From NCBI GenBank assembly GCA_004565275.1, contig SDOX01000018.1, positions 65,593 through 95,842 on the forward strand: a stretch of DNA of 30,250 nucleotides. Reading direction: 5' to 3'. A program made the position numbers and the translations under genes. Positions 9,242 through 18,638 of the stretch are shown one piece after another. This DNA is from Nannochloropsis salina CCMP1776 (Eukaryota > Sar > Eustigmatophyceae > Eustigmatales > Monodopsidaceae). Under the pieces are notes generated by a model that made no database searches, had not been told where the DNA came from, and saw only the letters and a list, made by a program, of their open reading frames with translations. The stretch's first letter is position 1; each line of letters opens with the position of its first letter.

Positions 9242-10091
9242 TTAGGCAACAATGGAGGCGGCGGTTGAGGACTCGTACTTCCAGTTCGGTGTGAGTTTGC
9301 GCGTGGTTCGGTAGTAACGGGCCTAAAAAAGGGAGGAAGGCAGGGAGGGAGAAAGGGAGGGAGGGAGGGAGGGAGGGAGGAACAGGTAAGACATGGCAAA
9401 GCGGATGCCTTGCAGGGACATCTACATGCTCGCCTCCCACTCCATCATCCGGTCTCCGTTTCCTTAACACTCATGTGTAATTGGATCTCCATTCCTTCCT
9501 TCCACCCCAAACCCGGTCCCTCCCCTCCTCCCTATCTCCCTCCCTCCTTCCCTCCCCCCCTCGTTGCCTCCGTCCTCGACCCGCCTTACCAATCGATGAA
9601 TGCGACTCTCGATCAAGATGAGGCGGAACTTGCTGTCCTTGTCCTTGCGGTTGCGCTCTAAATGCTTGCGCACGGCCACCGCCTTCTTGATGAGCATGTA
9701 CAGATCCTCGGGAATCTCAGGGGCCAGCAAGTTCTTCTTCAGGAGGCGGAGGATTTTGGAACCCGTCACGGCCTTCACCTGCGCACACCACACCAAGGAC
9801 GTGGGCACGGGGAAAAAAGTGAGCAATACGACTCCTTTTCCCAGTGCCAGGCTGGACAGTTGCACCGCCCATCTTCCTCTCACATCCGGATTATCCCCTA
9901 ATTACCTGAGCAATGCCATACGAATCCCTGAGGATGACACCAATGTTGGAAGGGGTCAAGCCTTTCTTCGCCAATTTGCATACGTGCTCCTCTACGTCCT
10001 TGGCGGTGGCTTTCGCCCAGGACGGCGGCGTGCGCTTGTAGGGGATGGCTGAGGAAGCCATACCCTTGCCTTTCGAGTGCATGCGACCCAT
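9242..10091 (-). CDS. RPS13: 40S ribosomal protein S13 (uS15)
   Basis: The model has three exons read from the minus strand: 10091-9906, 9778-9590 and 9322-9242, giving 151 residues, the usual length of eukaryotic S13. Exon 1 encodes [20 protein letters not shown] through [15 protein letters not shown]. Exon 2 covers [18 protein letters not shown], the LPEDLY-like [20 protein letters not shown] and [13 protein letters not shown]. Exon 3 encodes [20 protein letters not shown] and ends in IVA. All junctions are phase 0. The protein belongs to the small ribosomal subunit and binds 18S rRNA. The ATG directly follows a CCCAG 3' splice-site candidate, so a leader intron is likely. Intron 2 (9323-9589) has a purine tract near its donor and a complementary pyrimidine tract near its acceptor. 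It shares a divergent region with RPL21. Confidence 0.97.
9331..9380. repeat. (GGGA)n tract in RPS13 intron 2
   Basis: On the sense (minus) strand this reads as (CCCT)n directly upstream of the exon 3 acceptor. The donor end of the same intron is purine-rich, giving two complementary arms within one intron. Confidence 0.85.
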
Positions 10092-11207
10092 CTGGGTACG
10101 TGGAATGATGAAGACAGAAGAAGCACGTCAGACGTGGGGAACAACTTCTACAGTACAAAAAATCCCCTTACGCCCGGAAAAAATTAAGACTCCGACGTAG
10201 CGCAGTGTGTGGGGATGGAGACACGATAGCAGAAAGGAGAGCCCGAAGGCTTTCGATCAACCCATTTCCATGGCCCCTCATGAAGGCAAATCAGCATCTC
10301 CAGAGCCCACATTGCCCTCGATGAAGCTTTCACACGGAAAGAAGAGCATTCATGTAGGCATAAATTGATTTAGCACAGATGCCCTTATCGTTCCATCACT
10401 TAAAATATTCACGTCGTTCTCAGGCTTGCCCGTGATGGCTGGCCATTCTTCCTTCCGTACCTTCGCTGGAGTATTTACCGGGCCGGAATGAGCACGGTTG
10501 TAAACACGCCTGTGTGATGATAGGCGTACAGAGTGCGTAAGATTCTTATCGATTGGACAAGAGAAGGACGTCACGGAATGTGTTTGGTGCAAAAGAAAGG
10601 GCCATGGCTTCCCAGATGAGGTAGGCCTAGACAGGGGGATGACCCGAGGCCCGCAGCCAATCATTCCCTTCTCCTTCAACTTTGCCGACATAGCTAGGTG
10701 TCATTTCTCAGAGACGAATCGGTATGCAGCATGAGGATGAAGGCATCAAGGCTGTCCCCTACGGCCCTCGCCTCGACCCTAATACTCCTTTCTCGTGCTC
10801 AGAGCCATCGCTTTCCTCGCCTCCCCTCCCCAACTGTTATCAATCAATGCACATGCCTGTCTTAGCGGTCCTAAATTACCCCCACCTTCTTGGCCACGAA
10901 CGCTCCGCAGGTCTCCTATTCCTCTGTGCCACTCTATGTCACTCTTTGTCAGCAGTCAAGGGGATGTGGGTTGTTTTGGTTGCCTGGTACAATTCCTAGA
11001 GAACAGCAGGTCATGAAGACAGTTCGGATGGCTGTCGATGCGTAATGTTTCTGTACATGGCTCCCGTTTCTAGTCTACCCTAGTCCGAAGAAAGCCCCTG
11101 CACATATGCAACCGTACAAACATGAAATCCGTGCTCGCACACCGCCATAACCTTGTTGCTCATGTTTTTACACATATGATCGACCGCATTGACAAATTCA
11201 CAGAGAA
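10092..11207. promoter_or_regulatory. Divergent region between RPS13 and RPL21
   Basis: About 1.1 kb separates the two head-to-head ribosomal protein starts. It must contain both promoters and probably leader introns, since both ATGs sit 0-4 nt after a CAG 3' splice-site candidate. One minus-strand frame (10350-10691) has a short block resembling the start of a potato-inhibitor-I domain but lacks the rest. No snoRNA with clear C and D boxes was found by eye. Confidence 0.45.
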
Positions 11208-11863
11208 ATGCCGCACTCCTATGGGTATCGAGCGCGGACGCGCTCTATGTTTCGTCGGGACTTCGGGGAGCATGGTGTAAACCCCTTGTCCATCTACATG
11301 CGCAATTATAAGGTATGTTTATGCCTACGTCCAGGAGTTGGTGTGTTGCGGTTGCGGTCCTTCTGTATTGATGCGGATGTGGGTGGTTGTGGACGCGCAA
11401 GGGAATAAGGCTTGCGATAGGCTTGCCTGCTCCTGCCTTTCTCATGGCCTTCCCTCCATCTTCTCCTCGAATGTCCTGCGCGCAGGTGGGCGATGTGGTG
11501 GATATCAAAGCCAACCCTTCCATCCAAAAGGGCATGCCGTTCAAGGGCTACCACGGTCGCACGGGTGTGGTCTACAACGTGACGAAACGGGCCTTAGGCG
11601 TGGAGGTGAACAAATTGGTGAACGGGAAGATCATCAAGAAGAAGATCAACGTCCGCGTCGAGCACCTTCGCCCATCCACTTCCCGAAAAGAATGGATCGA
11701 GCGGGTCCGACAAAACGAGCTCCAGAAGAAGGCGGTCAAAGCGGGGGAGAAGGAGTACCGAGAATTAAAAAGGTTGCCCAAGGCTCCCAAGGAGGCGTTT
11801 ACGTTCAAGTACGACGGAGAGGTGCAGACCGTACAGGCGATCCCCTTCGTGGACCTGGTCTAA
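11208..11863 (+). CDS. RPL21: 60S ribosomal protein L21 (eL21)
   Basis: Two exons, 11208-11312 and 11486-11863, join in phase 0 to give 160 residues, the normal eukaryotic length. Exon 1 has [20 protein letters not shown] and YMRNYK. Exon 2 begins [20 protein letters not shown] and continues with [20 protein letters not shown], the [12 protein letters not shown] block and a charged helical end with IPFVDLV. The family is a eukaryote/archaea-specific component of the large ribosomal subunit. The start codon lies 4 nt after a TTCACAG 3' splice-site candidate, suggesting a leader intron. It is head to head with RPS13, consistent with coordinated expression, though the sequence alone does not prove that. 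Confidence 0.97.
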
Positions 11864-12400
11864 AAAGGCGAAGAGTGGAGAGAATGGAGGGAGGAAGGCG
11901 GGGGAGATAGGTGGGGGGTTGAAGATGGGCGTCACGGAGCCAGCGACGGAGGTAGGTTGACGCATTTGTGCCTCGGGATGGGCTTCTATAAACTTCCTTG
12001 AGTACTACTTCGCATAGACATGGAGAAGAGACAGAGTCAGGGGAGGGAGGCGAAATCAGGGGGCACATGTGTGAGGATCTGCTGGAGGGTGGGGCCCGGT
12101 GGGCCATGCGGACACCTGGGAAAAAGAAGGGACGGAAGGATAGAGAAGTGCTCGCCTCGTTCTTCCTGTGGCATTGCTTGTTCTTCGAAATGCGATTGAT
12201 CCCTCGACCTTCGTTGTATCGTGCACTCGCTCTCCGGCGTGGCCCGAGCCAGCACACACGTTTCTCTCGGGGGCCCCTCCCATCGTACCATTCTCTATGC
12301 GCACCTCCCCATCTGCCTCCCTCCATGCCTGACTTTTCGGACCCTCATACCCCGTCCGAGCTCCACGCGTCTTCTCGGGAATGATGGGCTTCCGGGCCAC
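11864..12400. other. Tail-to-tail intergenic region
   Basis: This lies between RPL21 (+) and a two-exon unknown (-). The sequence is mixed and GC-rich, without a repeat array. Several overlapping frames on both strands lack recognisable motifs and are taken as chance. Confidence 0.45.
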
Positions 12401-13196
12401 TCATTCCCGTCGTTTTCCTCGTTTCCGCTCGGCCTCCGCGGCCAGCTGCATCTCCTCCTCGATTCTCGCCCCTTCTTTTGCCAGTTTTGCTGCTGTGTCT
12501 TTCCATTTCTGCTTCGCGTCTTTCATTTTTCCTTGCAGGGCGTCCGTCGCCGGCTCTGCCACGTGTGTAATTACTCCTCCCTCTTTCCCGTTTGCGCATT
12601 CCTCCCTTTCCTTCCTCGGTACCTCTATCTTCAAGCCCCCTTTTCCCTCAGGCCACACGTGCCCTTTGAGTTCTTCTCTCGCCCTTTCTGCTTCCATGCC
12701 GATCGTATCTTTGAACCTAGGTACGCTGTGATGGGCTATGGGAACATGCACCACATTATCAACGCATGTACGGATAACTTCTTGTGAGATACAATTGACA
12801 ACATCAGGGACTCAATCACCTCCCACAAAAAAGTGATGGAGGTTTACCCTACTTTATCTTACCTTCTTCACCCGCGGCCCTGATCGGATCTTCGCTGGCA
12901 TCCAGCACTCCTCTCACTGTACGGGAGGCTTTATTCACAGCACTTGTAACGCGGTGGCCCGCGCGAACGACTGGATCAGAAGTATCTTCCACCTCATCCC
13001 CTGTCAGTCGACACTGCCTACGATCGTTATCTTGGTGGTCGCCTTCACCAGGGTGGGTGTAGGGGCCTGGTGTCGGAGTGCTAGCTTTAAAGGTCCGAGA
13101 GGAGGTTAACCGAGCAAGGCTTGCACCACAAGGGTCGACAATGCGGCTTACACGCATTGTTGCCGCCGACAGGATGGTCTTACGACGCAAAGCCAT
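12401..13196 (-). CDS. Unknown helical protein, probably organelle-targeted
   Basis: The proposed model has two exons read from the minus strand: 13196-12863 and 12735-12401, joined in phase 1, with a 127 bp intron and a product of 222 residues. The N-terminus MALRRKTILSAATMRVSRIV followed by a Ser/Arg/Thr-rich stretch resembles a mitochondrial presequence. The middle has a short helix (RAGHRVTSAVNKASRTVRGV). The C-terminal half is Lys/Glu/Ala-rich and amphipathic (DALQGKMKDAKQKWKDTAAK then LAKEGARIEEEMQLAAEAER), like a coiled coil or LEA-type helix. No family was recognised. It is head to head with another LEA-like gene. The acceptor at 12736-12740 (CATAG) is the one that keeps frame. Exon 2 coding is more certain than the exact junction. 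Confidence 0.6.
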
Positions 13197-13707
13197 ATAT
13201 TTTTAATACCTAGCGGCGTATATAGGCATTAAAAGGTGATAGGGGCGTGTTTTTCAAGCTCATACTGCAGGTACCAAAAATGTGGCGGGCAATTTGGGGG
13301 GGTACGTCACGACGACGCAGACAGCCATCCTTGTTATCAATCAAGTGTTGCAACGATAAATGCAAAAAAGACGACAGTCACATATCAACAGGATCTTACC
13401 TGCATAGTTTTATCGCTTTCATTTGTTTAGTGCACCGCTGCCTATGAAGGAGATCCGTTCTCCACACGGCCAAAACCTTTTCCTGAGCAAGAAAATGTGT
13501 TCCTCTCCTTGCTAGCACCGTACTTTACTGATCTGCAGAATTCTATGTGTAATGTTGTGCATAAAACAAAATAACTTCTGTAGAACTCAAATATGTATTA
13601 TGTTTCATTTGTTTTGCCCCTGGCACTGATCGCTTTTGTGTTTTCATGTTTTTTTTATGTACATCTCTAACATTCAGCGCAGCTCACGCAAGCAGTTTAT
13701 AGTCACG
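13197..13707. promoter_or_regulatory. Divergent AT-rich promoter region
   Basis: About 510 bp of AT-rich DNA lies between two head-to-head genes for helical proteins. It includes TATATATTTTTAATACC-like sequence close to the minus-strand start and a CTCTAACATTCAG stretch (ending 13677) that fits a branch point plus 3' splice site 30 nt before the plus-strand ATG. Small frames here show no motif. Confidence 0.4.
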
Positions 13708-14789
13708 ATGCGCTTCAGTGGTACAGTGGTCTCCTTTCTGGCCCTTCCTATTACATTGGCAGGGAAGACATTTATTCCCTTTGGTTACGGAGCAAGCGTG
13801 GATAGTTGTTTCAAAAATAAAAATGAGGCTTACCAGCTATCGTCCCTTACTCCTGCACCTGTGACGATCCCTCCTGTACGAGGAGGAGCCTTGTTGTGGA
13901 GGAAATCTCCCGAAGAGAAAGCAAAGGCCGCAAAAGAACATGCCAAAAAGTCCTACTTTTGGGGCAAAGAGTACGCGAAGGACAAGGTGACGGAATCAAA
14001 GCAGCTAGCGGCACAGAGGGCGGAGGCGGCGCGTCTACAAGCTACCCGGGCCTCAGAGCAGGGCAAAGATTCCCTGTTGAAAGCCCAAAAAAAGCTGGGC
14101 GAAAAATCTGATGCGGCCAAAGGGCATGCTTGTCACCTGAAAGAAAAGGCCAAGGAGGGCCTGAACGCCACTACAAGTACCCTGGCGGCGGGAAAACATA
14201 AAATAGAGGCGGTGGGGAGTACGGTAGAGGTTATGGGAGACGTTAAGTCCGGGTACGATAAATATTTGGCTGGCAAGGCCAAAGCGGGGGAATTGGTCAA
14301 GTCAGCAGAGGAAGGTCTCGAAGAAGGGGCAGAGAAAACAAAAGGGCTCCTGCATCGAGTGTGGAGTTTTTTCTGGTGGCCGGCCCGTTTGACGACCGTG
14401 TCAAAGAAACCGACTGGCACCAGCCCCGTCGAAGAGCCCCTGGTGTTGGAAGAGAAGAATGTCGTGACGGCTCCTAGAAGCGTGGATGAGGCATTGGAAG
14501 AGTTTGAGGCGTGCAAGGTGAGTGAATGGGAGGAAATGCGAGGGTCCCCCCTGGTAGTACTTTGAAAGCATGGTCTCTCTTTCTTGAAACTTTCGCGTAA
14601 TACTCACAGCAAGCGGAGGGGATGACGGAAGAAGAGGCGGAGAAAAGTCGGACATTGTTTGAAAGCGCGCGGAAAATGATGCGAGGCCGTCCACCCATAA
14701 AGTCGGAGCAAAAGGAACCTGTCGAGTCCTTCGCTGAACGATACGCGCGGGAAAAACGGGAGACGGAGGAGAGACAGCGCCACTGGTAG
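13708..14789 (+). CDS. LEA-like amphipathic helical protein with signal peptide
   Basis: Two exons, 13708-14517 and 14610-14789, join in phase 0 for 329 residues. The chosen ATG opens with MRFSGTVVSFLALPITLAGK, a likely signal peptide, followed by TFIPFGYG, which could begin a plastid transit region. Residues about 70-190 are a long Lys/Ala/Glu-rich amphipathic region with loose 11-residue periodicity (AKAAKEHAKK, YAKDKVTESKQLAAQRAEAA, KEKAKEGLNA), as in group 3 LEA or apolipoprotein-like helices. An aromatic patch RVWSFFWWPARL follows. The second exon (EEEAEKSRTLFESARK to REKRETEERQRHW) is again charged and helical. A role in membrane or protein protection, or in lipid surfaces, is only an inference. 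An upstream in-frame ATG at 13636 would put a poor hydrophobic leader in front. Confidence 0.7.
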
Positions 14790-15627
14790 GGCGGAGAGGT
14801 AGGACATGAGAAGCAAGGGAAAGTTTGTCATGTGCCAGGTCGGTTGAAGTTCCGGGGCCAGCGGCAAGGGGGACTCATCACAAAGAACAAAAAGGACTTC
14901 AAGGAGGGGCACGAGATTGGTCAGCGGAGAAGGAATAGCCCAGAGAATACGCTGCTGAGGGTAAGTACAAGCCGCAAAAATGACGGAAAGGACGGGGGAT
15001 CCAAAGACCTTTTCCCACTAGGGATGTAATGAGCACCACGGAAGGAGAGGACATTTCATAGGGCTTTCTCAAGGAATGAGAGGGGGGCCGCGCCTTATTA
15101 AGTGATGTATTTCCGTTCACAAACGCGGTGTCAAGCGTTTTCCGTGAGACACATCAACACGAGATCAAATGAGGATAGTCCAGGGGAGATGCTGAGCTGT
15201 AAGTCGAATTAGTTTACAAGAGAGAAGAAGGAATGGATGTGTGATGACCCGTAATTTGTGTCCGGCGCGCAGAGAGGACACGCCACGTGGACACGAAGGT
15301 TTGTGCTCAAGATGTCTATCTACTCCTCAACACCTCACGAAGAAGGGAATGAGAGGGACAATTGGGAGAGAAGAGCTGCATTCTCAACTGTATCGTTTCC
15401 CGGTAATTCATTTATCTATCATGCATTATAAGACGCGAGGCCAAGGCGGGGAAGAAAAACGGCAGCAGACTCATCACAACCTCGAATTCTGGCAAACGTT
15501 TCAGTTCACACTCTCTCTCCGCCGCCCGTACGCCTTGGTTCACTGCTTCTGCATTCTCTTTCCTGCCGACTTGTTCCCCACCCCCTTATCTACAACACCC
15601 CTCCCGGCTCCCCGACGGCCCATCCTT
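14790..15627. other. Tail-to-tail region with a splice-bounded open stretch
   Basis: Nothing is firmly coding here. The segment 14839-14960 starts after TGTGCCAG, ends before a perfect GTAAGTAC donor, and is open in a Lys/Arg-rich frame, so it may be an alternative 3' exon of the LEA-like gene or an unannotated exon. The rest (15020-15627) is mixed sequence ending in pyrimidine-rich DNA next to the protease gene. Confidence 0.4.
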
Positions 15628-17961
15628 TTATCGCGCCCCCCTCCTTCCTCCCAGGTCCTTTCCCCCCACCCGACCCCCGAGTTGCATGTTGAGGGCTTTC
15701 AGTCTCTCATCCAAGGACTTTAATTGATCCTCAATCTCCTTCTCCTCGTCCATCTCCTCCCCCCGCAGTTCAATCTTTCCTTGAGTCTCCTCTTCTCCAC
15801 CCATCCCCGAAACTTCCTCGGGGGATTTGCCCTCCAGTTGCGCCGTTACTTGTTTCAACCGAAAATTAACCGCCCTTTGTCGGGCTTTCAGTTGCTCTTC
15901 CAACGCGGCGAGTTGCTTCTTCTCCCGGGCTTCGACCGCCGGGATGACGTCGGTGCCCTTTGTGAAGGAAGGCGTCAGGTTGGAGAGGTCCGCGTTGGCC
16001 AGGGAGGGAGGGAGGGAGGGCATGAGGACGCGTTGTAGGTCTGCGTATTCCTTGGCGCCGGAGGAAGGGACAGGGGCGGGGGGCGGGGATGGGGGGGGGG
16101 CCTACGGCCGGTAATGGGACCAAGGGCCTGTCTGTGGCCTCCAGGGCGTCTTCAATGGCTAGCACGCACTGTCCCACGGACTTCCCCGCCTGCAACGCCG
16201 CGACCAGGGCCTCGTACGCTTCCGGGTAGTCTTTGATGACCAACACGGCTCGCAGGGCGGCCCAACGGGCCTGGTTCGAAATCCGGTCGAGGGGAAAGCC
16301 AAGCAGGCTCATCAAGAGGATAAGAGCTTGCTCGTCGCTGCTCCCCCCTTGGGCATTCTGGAAGGTCAGGGCCTCCGCAGCAATCCCTCCCATGACAATC
16401 GTCGAGTATCGGTCCAGGGAAGAGGCGGATACCTTCGCTTTTTCCAGTTGCTCAAAGAGGGTTTGATCCAAGAAAATGGTCCCCGCCTCCCCGAAGGTGG
16501 CGCCTGAAGAGGGGAATGAGGCACGTCCATGCGGGGGTATGTGGAAGAGATCACAACAGAAGTGAGTCGGCAGGAACAACGAGGCTGGGCCTTCATCACT
16601 CGGACCCTTCCTGCCCTCGTATGACACGTTCCACCCCACCCACCACCTCCAAAACGCAACCCTAACTTCCTTCTCACCAGCCTCCCATATGACCATTCCC
16701 CCCCCCCCCCGCTTCCCCCCACGACCTGTGGCATTTTGCATGAATCCCACTCTCACTCCCTCCACTTCTGTCCCTCCACCCCATCCCCCCCCGCCTGACG
16801 GTGCCTTTTTTCCCACCTACCGTTAAACACGGGACGCAGCACACAGTCCTGGACCGGACACCCCAACAAGTGCGCTAAGAGGAAATGACCCGCCTCGTGC
16901 CGAATGATCCGCTCCTTGTACCGGGGCAGGACGACGCGGGCCAAGGCGTCGAATCCCCGTCCGCCCAACAAAAACCGGTCCACAAAGAAGCCCAAGAGGG
17001 TCCCTGGAATGACCGCGCCGGCGTCCACCCCGTAGAACTTGCAGATGGCCAACTCCAACACACACAGGGCCACGCCGGAATACGCCCAGAGGTTCTGCGC
17101 CTGCCCGGGCGTGAGGGCGGACATGGGAAGTCCCCCGGTTCGCTGCTCGATGACCTCCCCGTCCACGCTCTTGGAGAGGTAGCTCTCGGAGTACCCACGT
17201 TGGTCGGATATGCAGGCGTAGCCTCGCAACAACCCCTTGGTTTTCAAAATGGCGTATGTGTCGGTGATTGCCTCCAATTGGACCTTTTGAAATTCTTCCA
17301 AAGGCATGAAGGCCCGCCCCGGTGCCTGAAAGAAATCGTTCGGGTTGGCAACCATCCCTTTCTCTCGCACCGGAACCACTCCCTTCGCCTGCCTGTCCAT
17401 CAGATTCTCCCGGACCACCTGGGTGTCCGCGAGTTTGTCCAAGATGAGGGATACTTGGGGGCGGGTGATGTGGATTTCGGTCTGATGGGACTTCAAGTAG
17501 TCAACCAGGCCAAGCAGGTCCTTCCCCTCCTCCACCAAAGCGTCAAATCTCCGTTGCACATCACTGTTCCCGTGACCAGCCTTCTGCCTGCCCTCCTCGT
17601 CGAGATCGTAGGACCGCGTGTCTGGCGCCGACACGTCTTGGCCAGAGGCGGCTGAGTCGTGGGAGGGCGGCGAGGAGGCGGAAGGCTGCGCTTCCTTCTC
17701 CTCCTTTTTCTCCTCAGGCTCCTTGGGCGCTGGGGACGCGTGAAGACGGGAGAGTGGGGGAGAAGGAGGTGTACAGAAGGAAAACGACGGCTGACGAGGT
17801 AAAGCTGCCGGGGACCGGCAGAGAGCTTGGCTGCCAGAGTGAAGGACAGGGGTTGTGGAGATGGTACGTGGCAGTACGGGCGTGGTCGACGGCCCTAAAA
17901 AAGCATACGATGTCGCCACCATGGCAACAAAAAGCTGCGTCGCCCATTGTAACATGTGCAT
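15628..17961 (-). CDS. Plastid-targeted FtsH/M41-like zinc protease lacking an AAA domain
   Basis: The model has three exons read from the minus strand: 17961-16821, 16503-16106 and 16050-15628, for 653 residues. The N-terminus MHMLQWATQLFVAMVATSYA is a signal peptide followed by FLGPS, the Phe-led cleavage context of ochrophyte plastid precursors. After a disordered Pro/Ser/Glu linker comes a conserved region with one hydrophobic stretch (about 293-330), then RHEAGHFLLAHLLGCPV with the zinc motif HEAGH at 355-359. Downstream, GGIAAEALTFQ and SSDEQ match the FtsH GGRAAEE and SND region that supplies the third ligand (Asp near 437). No Walker A or B is present, as in the plant plastid FtsH-like proteins without an ATPase module. 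The C-terminal part is a Gln/Glu/Arg coiled coil. The frame changes near 16051-16105, by a 55 nt intron or a miscounted G run. Confidence 0.82.
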
Positions 17962-18638
17962 GGCTGCGCACAAGGCTGAAGTGATAGTAGGCTAAACGCG
18001 TACGGGTCTTGTCCAAATGCCTGATGTCGTGCTTTTTCTTGTTTCTACCACGGCAGGAGGCAGTGACTCCTCACACTTTTTCTTTTGGGTACAATACAGC
18101 GATGTGACGCAAGTCCCCTTTCCTGCGAAAACCTGCGCCAATTATGGACATGTACGAGAGGGTTAATGACATTCATCTTTAAACGTGTATTTACGCCTTC
18201 CAACTTCCGCGTTTTTAGCCTTGTGACTCAGGAGGGGGGGCGATAAGAGCGAGAACCCAGCAACGACACGTCAAGGAAAGAATACCTCGGACGCAAAGCT
18301 ATTAAACCACGCGCACACAGCGCTAGGGACATTCGGTGGATATGTGTGTGGCCAACACTGCGGCTGACACGGTGTCAGGTTGGGACGTGGTGTTTGGAAA
18401 TGGAACGAAAACGCGGCGAGATAGGGCGGTGTGAAACATTTCTGAGGGTAGCGACTGGGAACACGCCTTAATTATGCGCTTTTCTCAAACCGCACAAAAT
18501 GATCTCCCTGCCATGTGCATCTATCAAATGGCCCATTTACGTCCAGCTTCGTCTGTGCCTGCGTCAAGAAGACCATTGACGGAGTGTGTTGTCTCTTGCA
18601 CAGTCCATCGCAGTCTTCTTTACCTCCAGGACAGTATC
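17962..18638. promoter_or_regulatory. Divergent region between M41-like protease and galactokinase
   Basis: About 680 bp between head-to-head starts. A TTCTTTACCTCCAG stretch ending at 18629 lies 9 nt before the galactokinase ATG, and a TGTGCGCAG sits 2 nt before the protease ATG. Both look like 3' splice sites of leader introns. The open frame from 18474 upstream of the galactokinase ATG has no family similarity and is probably 5' UTR or intron. Confidence 0.45.

Noticed and set aside
15241-15723. Plus-strand frame of 160 residues
   Set aside because: It has no recognisable motif, and its 3' end is antisense to the coiled-coil end of the M41-like protease.
16885-17655. Plus-strand frame of 256 residues
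   Set aside because: It is exactly antisense to the conserved part of the M41-like protease; the frame is open because of codon bias on the real strand.
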